In this document: positions 9,561-21,449 of the stretch, piece by piece | How positions within the stretch are numbered: the stretch's first letter is position 1 | How the letters are laid out: every line of letters starts with the position of its first letter | Source: Bryopsis sp. KO-2023 | Lineage: Eukaryota; Chlorophyta; Ulvophyceae; Bryopsidales; Bryopsidaceae | Reading direction: 5' to 3' | NCBI GenBank assembly: GCA_030272585.1 | Contig: BSYQ01000007.1 | Location: 5,026,001 to 5,090,000, forward strand | Length of the DNA stretch: 64,000 nucleotides | Made by a program: the position numbers and the translations under genes | Notes under the pieces: generated by a model | What the model saw: the letters and a program-made list of their open reading frames with translations, nothing else | Told to the model about the DNA's origin: nothing | Database searches by the model: none

Positions 9561-12500
9561 CCGGATTCTTCTCCCTTCTCAATATTGTCAGCCCCCCCCC
9601 CTTTTGAAATTTCCTTCCAAACTCATTGGAAGGTTGGGGGCGTAGCAGTGAGTACTGATCAGAGTTGGGAAAAAAAGCAAACTGTTCCTCCCGTACATTC
9701 ATCGTTTTTTTTGCATTTGTTGTCTTCCAGAAAAAAAAAAAAGGACCCCTCCTCTCACTGGCACTACAATGTCGACAATTGCATGCTTCTTCTTTTTTTC
9801 CCTCCGCCAAACCAACCACTTCGGTTACCCCACATAAAGAAGTGTGTTTCTTCTCCGTTCAAAAAAATAGGACAAGTGGAAAACCAGGGGTGAACATAAT
9901 ACAAATGGAACCATCGATTGATGCCAACATGTCCCGAACGATACCCCCCCCCCTTTTTCATTGAACATATGAATTTCGGTAAGAAGCATTGCCAATTCAG
10001 CAAGAATCTAGTGCCCACACGCGATCTCGATAAGTAACCTGCATATTACCCAAAGAAACAAGACGACCAGCTGTCAGCTGATTGAACCAAGGCTACATGT
10101 ATATTTGTTGTTGTTGTTTTTTCTGTTGCATCCACTGGAACCCCTTCCAGAGGCACTGAAACCACTTTCAAAAACCCCGGTTTCGTTCGAAAGAATGCAA
10201 TCTAGGAAAATCAGAAGGACGAACATCAAAAAAACACAGAATTTAAACACATCAACAAAGCTCTGTTTTTTCTTTCTTTTCTTTTTTTTCCTTCCGCAGT
10301 AGTTGTTGAACTGATTGTCACATTTCCTGCAGCGTGAAAATGATTTCCTATGTTTTAGAACCAAGAAGGAAAGAAATGCTGCCCACCCACCCCAATAATA
10401 CTAACGCCCTCTGCATGACGACATTTAATGAACCCCCAACCCCTTCCTCAGTCAATCAAATTATTCTTGGATGCTCAAAATGTGAAAGGGAAAAAAGCAT
10501 GTATGAAAGAATGAAGTCTGCTGCCCTTCATTTTTTTTTTCTTTTTGCCTCTGTTGGGGGGATTGTTTGGGGGGCGGCTTCGGAATGTTTCGAACTTTAT
10601 TACACAAGTCCGAATGTTTCGAACTCAAGCGAATTTGGGCCACACCTTTGGCAGTTTCCGCGTCTTGGCCAAGGCCGACTCCCGTGCGTCCAGGGCGTGC
10701 GCACCGCTGGAGTGTACAATGTACACTGTACATACCCAAAAAAAAAAAGGATGAGTTTCTAAGTCACATCATGAGGGAAAAAAACGTGCTCGACGAAAAC
10801 TGAAATGTGAAGGAGAGAGAAATTAAAAATCAACTAACCGGGCACTAATCGGGTCAAAACATATTTTCGATCATGACGTTGATCCGCCAGAGTGGGTGGC
10901 CCCCACTCTGGCACGACACTTGGCAACCATGACGACAACGATGGTGCAACCAAGGTCGTCCCCCGGTTGATCCCGGGGGGTCTCGTCAACCGATCAGGAT
11001 TCGCCCACCATGGGAATTTCGGCATTTTGATCGTCGATGGGGTAGCTAACTACCTCATTGACATCGCTAATGCTGGTGGTTTGATCATTTCCCAAATAAT
11101 TTTTACTTCTTTTTTCTCCGTGCCACTCGCACACGAATCGACCAACTCATACGAAAAACCAAAACAACCCTTTCCTCATGGTGACGTATCTGCCTTGTGC
11201 AGAGCAGTCAAAACCTTGCGTCTGACCACCGGGAACACTCAGCCCACTGTTACAAACACCGTTCTGACCGCCATCACCCTGTGGCTTGGAATCCCCCACT
11301 CTGATCTCAAAATTCCTCAGCCTCTCAGAGCACCACTCTTTTCTGCTGGTCACCAAGACCACCCGTAGTAAAGCCAGTTTCATTAGGGTAGTACCCAACA
11401 CTGTTCTTGAAGAAAACAAATTCTTCTGCGATCTTGTCTATGGCTGCTCCGACAGCGTCCATATAAAATGCTCCCCTCCACCCTCTAAAAAACCATATTC
11501 ATAGCATTTCCCAGAACAAATTCATAGTATTTTTCATGGAAATTATTTTGCTGCTCAAGTATTTGTGTGTGTTTCGGTTCCTATCCGCGGTTCTTTACTT
11601 TACTTTTTCATTCTAATTTAACACCCTTTCTCAAAACTAATAATGCCCTTTTTAAACTACTAATGCAAAGTTTCGCCTGAACTAGCTGGCAATGGCACCA
11701 ACGATTGAATAAGCCCCACAAATAAAACACCCCATCGACTACTCTTCTCCACCGCACTCACCATTGAATCAATTGAAATTAGCAAAAGGACAAAAGAAAA
11801 AAAGACAGGGAAGTTCCTCCACCCACATCTCAAAATCCACATACAAGAAGTTTACATCGTTGTCCAAGCTTCTGCACCCTTCCCCTTAAAAAAAAAAAAA
11901 GAAAAAAGAAATAAAATAATCCTCTTTTCGCAGAGATGCCAGCAGTTTTCACCATTCCCCCTCCAAAAGCAACAAGAAGCAGAAGAAAAGAGGGGCCAGA
12001 AAAAAAGCTCCCTGAAAAGTGATTCAAAAATTGAATTTAAAAAAACAAGAAAAAAAATTGAATAAAAACGGTGAAAGCAAACAAACAAAAGATGTAACAG
12101 ATCCAAAACAAAAAGAGAGAAAAAAAAAACGAACAAAAAAAAAGAGGAGCAAATTTGGAACCCCTTGACTTCTGTCCTTTTCCTCCAAAAAGATAAAATT
12201 ATTCATATCCGCAGCCCCCCCCTTCCAAATTGTTCGTCATAGATTCTATATCCATTAGTCATTCTTGATTAACCCCCCCCCCTTTTCCCAAAAGAAAATT
12301 CATTTCCCTAACTCTTGAAAATCCATTTCCCTAACTCTATCGCCTTGCAGTTCCTCCCCTTACGCTTAAAAACATCTCCTCTCCGCCCCCCCCAACCCAA
12401 ACTCATTTTTCTTCCAAATCGTAGTATTTGTCCGACCTCTCGCCACCCGCATTGCAGCCAGAGCAAGTTAAAAATAACCACCATTACCCCAAAAAATGAA

Positions 12501-13709
12501 GAAACAAATGAGTAAATGAAAAAAAGCAGGCATCTTGTACTCTTTTTCCCCTTTTTTTCATCACTCTCCCGATTTCAGACAAACCCCTAACTCATTCAAG
12601 CACAGCAGATCCCCATCGTCTCCCCCCCCCCACCTTTTGGTTTCGAAATCTTTGCAAAAACATGAATCCATCCAGATATGTAAGGAGGTATATTAGTCAT
12701 ATCATCTCAAGCCTTTCTGAATAATAATAATAAAAGACAGAAAAAAACCCCACCACCTCATGCGAAAAACCTCCAAATCTTCGTTTCGATATTTCTTTTA
12801 ATAGCTGTCCGTAGCATTTCCAACTTATCCCCCCCCCGTTTTTTTTTTAAATCCAATATCAACACAGTTTTTCAATTCAATCAAATAGGGAGGTCCCTAT
12901 TCACATCACATACATACATATATAACATATATATGTATATATATTGGAATGCAGGATGCCCCTTATAGATCTTATCAGCATTCTTTTTATCCCTTTTTTT
13001 AACTTGCGGAGGACTTTCAATTGTATCAAGACCAATTGTGTCTTTTTGCCAACCACACCCTTCCATAATCAGGGCAAATAAAAACAGCAAAACTAAAAAA
13101 AAAAAGGAAAAAAAACAAAAAAAAACACGTTATCTTGAAATTGTTTTGAAAAACAGTCCTACTTTTCCCCCCCCACCCCTTTCCAGCGAAAAAATACTGG
13201 AGCCCATAAAATCTAGAATTCTCTGTGTGTTATTGTTCATTTTTCACCAGCAGCATGATTATTTTCTTTTCTCTTTCTTTTTCAGAAACACTATCCTGAC
13301 CCTGGAATTTTTCTTTTTCTCTTTCCTGTTTTTTTTTCTTCCTTTTATCGATCGGGTCCGGACCTTATTGCCACTCATAACAATTCTTTTGATCACAATT
13401 GAAGTAAACGGTGAAGGAAAAAAAGTGACAAAAAATATATATATAGATATATATTCTTTTTTTGAAAAACATCGATACCTTTCCCCCTTTCTGCTAAATT
13501 CAAAAACAAAAACATACTGCCCCTCTGCCTTCCTCAATTTTTTTTTTTTCTTCACCATAAACCTTACAAAGAAAAAGAAGGAAAAAAAAAACACTCCGCT
13601 CTACTTTTCTTATCAATTCGTTCCCTCCCCAAAGAAAGAAAGAAAGGAAAAAAAAACAACAGCCACCTTCTGCTGTTTTTACATATCACTAATCTTTGCT
13701 TCGCTTTTT
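9561..13709. other. Intergenic, low-complexity rich, no gene recognised
   Basis: Runs of C, A and T are frequent, with an AT dinucleotide tract at about 12903-12945. A plus-strand frame of 158 codons at 10892-11368 is of normal complexity but has no motif I recognise. A palindrome (GTGTACAATGTACAC) lies near 10713. The 17-mer TTTATTACACAAGTCCG at about 10596 recurs near 40142. Confidence 0.4.
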
Positions 13710-16700
13710 TTAGCGTCTGACATGGACGTTGAGTGCATCCAGAAACTGACGAAGGCTAGTCTCTGAGCTATCCCGATTGGATCTGTGAATCATTTCATCC
13801 ACAGCTCGAACGAAAGCCTCGTGAGCTTTCACTTGGGATGCCCTTCGGCTGGGTCTGCGGCCGAGGCTCTCCAAAGACGCCAAAATAGACTCCGGAGGCT
13901 CATTTGATTCAGGGGAAGTTGCCCCAGCATCGCTGAATCGATTCGAATGAGCTCCAGCCCATACTGCCCGGAAAATATCAGATGGGTTCCGCTCCGGCTG
14001 ATTTCCGTCTGCTGAACACATCACAGAGGTGAGTGGTCGATTTTGTATATGGATTGTTTTACCCCAAAAAAGGCGGCTTCTGAAAAAGGAAAACCACAGT
14101 CATTTTGTAGGAATCAAAATAACATGGATAACAAATCAATAATCCTAATATGAAGGGACGTGCATTGATCCAATCTTGATTTTCCCTCGCAACATCAAAT
14201 AAGCAATGTTCGACAGATTTTCAATGGAAGACATCGGCTCACCTGCAAGGGACGGGTCGAAACGAATCCTCAAATACCTGTGGCTGCTGGACTCCCCATC
14301 ATCGTGAACGCAAGTACTGTCTTGATCCAGCTTCATGCTCTCCAAGTGCTTATCCACATTTCTGTTTGCAGCGTGTTCAAATTTCGTGGACATACCTGGT
14401 AAATCAGCATTCCAGAAAGCACTTTTTTCAGATCCTTTTCAAATGAAATTTTCAGTTTTGGCATAAGTCGGCAGTTGAGATCAACTTTCTGAGTTTAGCA
14501 TAAGATGATTCGCATTCATCTGCAAATTTCGTTCACTCAGCAAACACTTTTTTCTGGAAACAGGGCTGGTGACTGTGTTCTTCTTGCATAAACGGATTCT
14601 TGCTCTCTGGGGCTTTCGAGAAATTGATTCTGGCAAAGTGGTTTTTCAATTTTTACTTGTTAAGTCTGCAGCAATCTCCTTGAACGAGGGGCGGCTGGCT
14701 GGATCTTGGGCCCAGCATCTGCATATCAACTCCGTCAGGATGTGGGGTATGTAGAGTGGAATTTTCGGTCTGCCCTCGTTTATCACCATGGTGCGAATGT
14801 CTTTACAGAGCATATCATTGTAGGGCACTTTCTGAGAAACCAGGGTCCACAGCGTGATTCCAAAACTGTACACATCGGCCTTGAGCGATAGATCCCCATC
14901 TTTCAGCATTTCAGGGGGCGTGACTGCCATATCGCTGAAGCTGTTGGTTTTCATAGATGGCAAATGAGCGGGCATCTTCCTGCTCCAAGCGAAATTCCCC
15001 ACCTGAACACCCACAAAAAAAACACAAATGTATCTATGTTTATATATGTGAAGCTTCTCCCTCCCCCCCTCTCCCCTCCTGGCCGAGCTGTTTTGATAAA
15101 AAGGACGTTGGCTGAACCCACTCCAAAATTGACTTCCAGAACAAAAAGGGTTTGAGCAAGACAACCATAAGCATATATATATATGTATACCTTGCAAGTG
15201 AATCCCCTCTCATCGCTTTCGTCCAATTTCAGCAGGATGTTTCTGGGATGCAGAGCGGCATGCACCACATTCTGTTCATGCATGTGTTCCATCGCTCGCG
15301 CAACATCCAGCATGCACATCAACGCCAGCTTCAAATCCAGCTTGGAGCCCCCCACATCGTCCACCTCCACGAACATCCCCTTCGACATGGCATTCTGCAG
15401 GTTCCCCACATCGCAGAACTCCATCACGATAAAAGTGCTGTAGTTCAAGGAGGGGGTGCTGGAGAGCAGCGATGGGCAAGACGACGAAGCGGTGTCAGAG
15501 TCCCTCTTTTCACCTGCACCGTTTCCATTAAAAAATGCCCCGCTGAAAACGGTTTTCACGATGTTGGGGTGGGACATCCTCCGATTGATTCGGACTTCTC
15601 TGGGCGTCTTGGAGGCACCCTCCAAACTCCCCGCTTGTTCGGTCACTCGAACAGCTACAGTGTACCCCAGGTAGGTCCCCTTATGCACCCTGCTGGTGGA
15701 TCCTTTGCCCAACAGCCACTCCATGTCGAGAGTCAGCCCATCATCTGGGGCAAAAGCTAAAGGAGGATTTATGTGTCGAGGCGTCGAATCCTCGTGCGCT
15801 TCAATGTCAGGTGTTTCCATCATCTGCATGTCTTCCTCGATGCTCATGTTCAGAGATGACCGGGGGCTCGTCTGGGCTGGTGGGTTACGATTTCGCTTCC
15901 CACGATTCCATTTGACTATCGTGACCACCAAAATAAACACCACCACCAATGCAAGCATCCCTGTAATGGCTGAGACCACCGTGACGGAGATCGACCTGTT
16001 TCCCCCCTTCTCCTCCTCAGTTTCTGCTGTTCTCTCGCAACCGGAGGTGGCTTCGTTCATCCCCCCCTCGACAAGTGCTTGCATTCCCTCCCCACACACC
16101 ACCACCGTGTTGCAAGCCTTTATTCCAGTCGGCACCTCGTTGCTCGAATTCCAAAACAGCTCCGCCAGTTCATCCATGCTCTTGCCATCCTTGCATTCTC
16201 TTCCCCCAACGAATGCATGTCTGAATTTCAGCCTCCCCCCCTCCTTGGTGTCTGCGAAATCAAGCTGGAAACCAACCCCATAGTCTGACCCGGCGTGTGT
16301 GGATATCTGGTCTTGCAGGACGGCCAGCTCCTCCAGAATGAGCTCCACCCCAGCTGGAACCTCTATAACATTCTCCGCCCCGCCAAAATCCAAAACTGGC
16401 ATTTCCTTAGAACCATCTATTGGAGTCCCTGGAAACCACACCACCAATCGAGGGTGAAAATCTAATGATGGTTGGATTTGTTTGCATTAAAAAAAAAGTG
16501 TAGTATGGGGGTCCTTCTTGGCATGAATGCTGCAACAAAAGGAATGTGGAGGCGATTTTGTTTAGATTTTGGCCGATATGAACAAAGAAGAAATCTCAAG
16601 GAACAAAATAGAGGGCTTGTGGGAGGGAAAAAATAAAATATACCCTATTTTGTTTGTTGATTCCCCCTGCAACAAACCCAAAAATACATAGTAAGGAAAG

Positions 16701-17015
16701 ATGTCCAGTTTTCGCGTTGGAGCTACCTCTGATGATTAAATCTTGCGTCAACTGTAGTTTTTTGTCCTGGGGCCACTCCTCTGGGGAACAAGTCACATTT
16801 CCAGCCACTTGAATTGTGGAAATGGACTTCGATTTCGGTGTCAAAACGACGATCAATTGCCTGCAGTCCAACACGATCGCCACCACCTCTTTTTGCCCAT
16901 CCCCTGGAACCCCTCGTCCCTCCGATAGGGGCAATGAAAACAAAAGCAAAAAGAGGCCTCTGCAGGCGATTGAAATTGCGAGTCGAGGGCGCTGGACCCT
17001 ATGCTTCCTGTAAAT
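13710..17015 (-). CDS. Receptor-like pseudokinase (TKL-type fold, transmembrane)
   Basis: Visible exons: about 17015-16727, 16461-15191, 15002-14657, then probably about 14395-14145 and about 14020-13710. A hydrophobic leader (GLFLLLFSLPLSEG) precedes an extracellular part with Cys residues. One membrane helix follows (VVSAITGMLALVVVFILVVT) and then KWNRGKRNRN. The kinase-like domain starts at LLGKGSTSRVHKG. All three catalytic residues are replaced: VAIK is VAVRV, HRDLKxxN is HAALHPRN, and DFG is NFA (in VGNFAWSR, read across a splice junction). PPE, DVYSFG and the C-lobe CWAQDPASRPSF remain. A stop at 14646 could end the protein; a GTAAAA donor at 14656 would extend it into a Ser/Asp-rich tail with a stop at 13710. 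The first exon and start codon are unresolved. The likely role is scaffold or allosteric signalling; the ligand is unknown. Confidence 0.8.
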
Positions 17016-17027
17016 TCATGTGACAGT

Positions 17028-17107
17028 CAATGGTCTCAATTTGATGGTCTCAATTCGATGGTATCAATTTGATGGTATCAATGTGATGGTATCAATTAGA
17101 TGGTCTC
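17028..17107 (+). repeat. Minisatellite, about five 15-16 bp units
   Basis: Five imperfect tandem copies of GATGGTATCAATTT and variants lie just upstream of the first visible exon of the pseudokinase gene. Confidence 0.85.
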
Positions 17108-17109
17108 AT

Positions 17110-19113
17110 GTATGCACCGAAGAGGGGTGGAAGTCCTTAAGGTGCAGTTCAATGGATTATTCATGATCAGGAAATTGGTAATGGATTATTAGGGGTAGGA
17201 ATGCTCCAGTAAATTGTGGATTTTTTTTAAGGATGTGTGTCTCATGTGAGAGTGGGAAAAGACGAAAATTCTTCATGTCGACAGATGTCCGGATGGATCG
17301 CGAAATTTCAATCGAATTGAAAAACTTCGCCTGTGTTGTGCGCTGAAGATATTTTGGAATTTGCAACATTCAGAACTGAGCGCCGGTCCGACTGGCGGCG
17401 CGTGGGATTTTCGTCGATGTATCAGTACTCGTCTGATCCAACAGTCTATTTATGTTGCAACATACAGCGAGACGCATCGATGAGGAAAGTAGAGCGACAG
17501 CCTTTCCCGCACCATTCGATACAGAAAACCCCACAACAGAGTTGAGCGAGACGTTTCGTAGCCAACGCTCACGCGGTCGCCGCTTTACCAGCGATCCTGC
17601 AGAAAGCTTTCTGTCCTAAATGCTGCAGAACTGCTGAGAACAGCAACGAAAAAATATCTCCGCACACGTGCACGTGGTGCCAAACTGATAAACGCCCAAC
17701 TCACCCAGAGGGCGACCGTTTGTGCAAAAGCCCCACTGGCGCGTCAGCAGACCGGCCGCTCGTCGTTGTGGCCATGGGCGCATCCATCAGCGCATGCGAA
17801 GCGTCTCGGAGGGAAAGCCCTGAACAATCAGCATAGACCTTTTTGCGCTCTCCACGCACGTCCAACCCGTTCTGCCCCCCAACCCGACCCCATCAGCTTT
17901 CTTTGTTATCTTGTGGTTCTCTCGTTTCCACCCCAACATCATCCATACGCTGTTATATCGTTTGTGTGGCGCAGTAGCTGTCTGTGTCGTGAGGCTGGTG
18001 GCGTTCGCCCGCCAGCATTTCGATCCACTAATTCTTTTGCCAGAATCTGCCGCATGGCTGACATCAAGGACCGGCCTCCAAACACAGGATGCAGCTTTCG
18101 CGGGGGGGACACCCCCCAGCACCTGGCCAAAACAACACTTCTGTGAATTCACAGAAGTAACGCACCACCACCAGGTGGATCAACAACACAGCCTCCCCTC
18201 CGCTCTACCAGCGCAGTACAGAACCTCTAGAATTCGTGTACATTAGCGATTCGCTTACCAAATCGACCACATGAGCGTTACAAGAAAACGGAGAGCAGTG
18301 GGAAAACGCTCCAAATAAAAAAAGCGTGTCACTTGGGATGTCCGAGTACTGCTTCGAACAACAGTCGACCAGTCTTGTCCGAACCTTTTCCTTTCTCAAG
18401 CAATCCTCAGAATCCCACTCAGACAAGGTACGTCAAGAAGGAGCCATCGCGCGTCGTCGTTGGGCTCGAAAAAAATCTGTTGGCGCCTCGCTTGAGAAAA
18501 TTCTCATAGACTGAACGAACTCGGGAAAAGGCTTGCTGTTGTATCGGCAGCGATCGCTTCCGAGAGGGGATTCGAAAGGAGAGCATCTGAAGAAAGGAAT
18601 GGGAGGGTAGGTCTTGATTTCACGGTTGAACTCGACGACAGAATCTTAGTAAGCGAATAGAGTCGGTTCTGGGTCGCCCCCCCCGCTCCCCTCTCCGCGA
18701 CACATAACATATAACGTGCGGCGTCGACGGATAAAAATTCTTCCGCAAGATTGTTTCGGTTGGCGGACGTAACTGATGTTTTAAGAAATTTCTTCGTGGC
18801 TGCTTTCGACACGAACTATTTATTTAGTTTTATCTGTTTATTTATTTTTTTCCCAGCTCCCTGAACTATGTTCGAAAAAACTAACAAAAAAGATAATTAA
18901 TATATTTATTGGTCCTAGATGAATAAATATTAAATGTTTGAAAATAAAATAAAGCAATCGATTTTGATTTTGATTTTCAATTCCATTTTTTGTTTCTTCA
19001 GAATCAAGGTAAAATATAAAACAAAAAAGTATATAAGTATTCTTGTGTTTTCCTTTTTCTTGGTGGGGCCCTTCTGCAGATTCTCCCATTGTGCATGGAA
19101 ATATCGCTTGTAA
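17110..19113. other. Intergenic between divergent pseudokinase and armadillo genes
   Basis: No gene is recognised. The stretch has GC-richer patches with open frames on both strands (for example 17766-18152) but no family content. A splice-acceptor-like CTTCTGCAG ends at 19079, just before the armadillo start, so the plus-strand gene may have an upstream non-coding exon here. Confidence 0.4.
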
Positions 19114-21449
19114 ATGGTTTTGGACACGGGCCTGGAAAAAAGCGCAATGTCAGAATCCCATTTCGAAAAACCTGAGTCTTTGATAAAGCACCTCAAAGAG
19201 TCCCGAGAAGTGAGCCGGAGCTTGCGGGCAGCAACCAAAGTCACAGAATTAGCCAGAAATGAGGCCACCAGGAAATCCATGATAAAAGCCGGGGCCATAC
19301 CCGCATTGATAAAGCTGCTCCGATCGCCCTCCAGGGATTTGAGAATCACGTCGTCCCATGCACTGTGTAATATCGCAATAAGCAAATCGGCACATCAAGA
19401 AATACTGAGAAATGGGGGCATCCCCCTCCTGATTCAAAGCATGCTTACGGGTCAGCCTGACGAAGTCAGTGCTGGGGGATTTGCGTTGGCAAATTTAGCG
19501 AGAGTCTCACAGCTGGCCAGCTCGATTCTGGACGATGCCGGGGGAGTGGGCATCCTGACAGGATTGCTGAAAGCATGGGATCATTCACATGCGAGGGAGG
19601 CTTGCGGGGATTTGCTGCTGAAGCTTTCGTTGAATTCGGGCATAGAAGACAAGATCGCCAGCAATGGGGGAGTGGAGGCTTTGGCAAAGCTGTTGAGCGA
19701 CGAGGATGTCAGACTCGGCTCCAAGGAAAAAGCCCTGGGTGCCCTGTACAACGTCTGCTCGACCAACAGGGAATTTTGCAGTCGGGCCGCCGATGCTGGA
19801 GCCATTCCGGCAGTGGTTTATATTCTCAGGAAGGGCTCAGCGAATGGAAAATTTTCCGGGCTGCTGATGACCAAGACTTTCACTGTGAATGAATTTGAGC
19901 AAGAAGTGTATCAAGCTGGGGGTGTGGAGGCGGTTGCCAAGCTGCTGGACGCCGATCTGAGTAGCCTCCAGCATGCTGAGCCCGTGAATTTTAGGCAAGT
20001 GTCAGAATCTGTTGCTGGAGATACATCTTTATTGCGATGACTAATTCAACGCAGTGCCACCGGGAACCGTTTTAAAATCAAATCAAGGGCTGAAGGATGT
20101 TGGTTTTAATCCAACAAAGTCCGTCACACTTTATTGGGGGATCCACTTTGCAAATGACTGACATGGATGAGTGATACAGTGTTGTTTGTGATGTTGACTA
20201 ATAGAATAGCGTGGCTCAACTTTTTCCCCAACTGTGTCGTTCCGAGTTCTATGAAAACATCATGCACGATTTTTACAGGAAGGAGGTGGCGAAAACGCTG
20301 TATGAACTGAGCGTCGGTAGGGAGGACATAAAGGAGAGAATCACTGAAGCTGGGGTCGTTCCAACGCTGGTGGCATTGTTGGATTCGGGTGGAAATCACT
20401 TGAGGAGCGCAGCGCTGAAAGTACTGTATGGACTTGCCGTCAACAACAAAGCGAAGGTAACACATCCCGTTGCACAGCATCACATCGCATTACATATCAT
20501 CACGTCACGTTACACAGCATTACATCACGTTACACGTTACATCGGTCAGACCAATAATCAACCAAACCATTAGATGATGGACTATGTGTCATGAAGACGG
20601 ATATATTTACCAAGACTATACATCGGAGGATTCTTGATCCACTGTTCACATTGCCTGATAGATTTTTTTATTTTTATTTTTTCGTATGTGTATGTCTTCA
20701 ATACCTAACATGTCTTGCTTGTTGTTACTCAGTCCGCAATCGTTCAAGCTGGGGCGGCTCCGAGGCTAGTTGCTCTGCTGAGAAAGAATGGCCGAGACTC
20801 CGAATTCGCTGCAACGGCCATCAGAAACCTCGTCTTCGACAATGACAGAACGGCTGCAATGCTGGTGAAAGATGGAGCGGTGGGGGCTCTGTTGGTGGTG
20901 GTGCAGAGGAGCTCCAGCCTTGATGCTAGAAAACAAGCCCTTGCAGCCATGGTAAATCTGTCCAATGAACCTGGAAGCAAAGGACCTGAAACGATCTGCA
21001 AGACAAGCGCTGTGGAGGTTTTTGCTCAAGTAGGTGTCCATTGAAGTTCTTTCACGCTGTTCGAATCGTTAGATTTTTGAGGCACCCAGGGCAAAAGCAT
21101 CTTACCTGGACAGGTTCATGTGATATCAGGTGGCTTTTTTTCCACTTTGATGGTTAATGCATTTGTTTATTGTCGGTAAAAGTGCAATGTTATTGAATGT
21201 TGTGGGTTGCAGGAGGTGATGCGATTTTCTAGCAGTCGGAAAGAGGACGAATTTCAGTGGGCTGCGTGGTGCGCTGTGGTGCTGCATAATCTGATGGAAT
21301 ACGATGAGTGCTTACCTTGGGTGTACCAGGCTCTGTGCAACAGGGTGTCCCTCTCTCCGATGAAAAACAAGCTGAAAGACATGGACAAAACGGCCTTCAA
21401 ACAATGGATGGCCGAGTTGGCGGCTGAGTCTGATCTCGATTACTTGTGA
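19114..21449 (+). CDS. Armadillo-repeat protein
   Basis: Four exons: 19114 to about 19983, about 20279-20456, 20733-21029 and 21213-21449. Two in-frame ATGs (19114 and 19147) are possible starts. Armadillo repeats fill the protein, with typical wording such as AGAIPALIKLLRSPSRDLR, HALCNIAISKSAHQEILRNG, AGGFALANLARVS, NGGVEALAKLLSDED, KALGALYNVCSTN, AGVVPTLVALLDSGGNHLRS, AGAAPRLVALLRKNGRD and AATAIRNLVFDNDRT. The exon 1/2 junction is ambiguous: donors after CCC or CAA both work if the acceptor is GGAAG/GAGGTG. The C-terminus (WAAWCAVVLHNLMEYDE) departs from the repeat pattern. Such proteins are protein-binding scaffolds; I cannot name the partner or a specific subfamily. Confidence 0.85.

Noticed and set aside
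10892..11368. 158-codon plus-strand frame
   Set aside because: Composition is ordinary, but no family wording, start context or partner exon supports a gene.
13259..13766. Phe/Lys-rich frames on both strands
   Set aside because: They arise from poly-T/poly-A tracts; low complexity and no motif.
14243..14277. A 35-bp intron in the tail of the pseudokinase gene
   Set aside because: GT and AG are present but the length is below what splicing normally allows, and the frame is open straight through.
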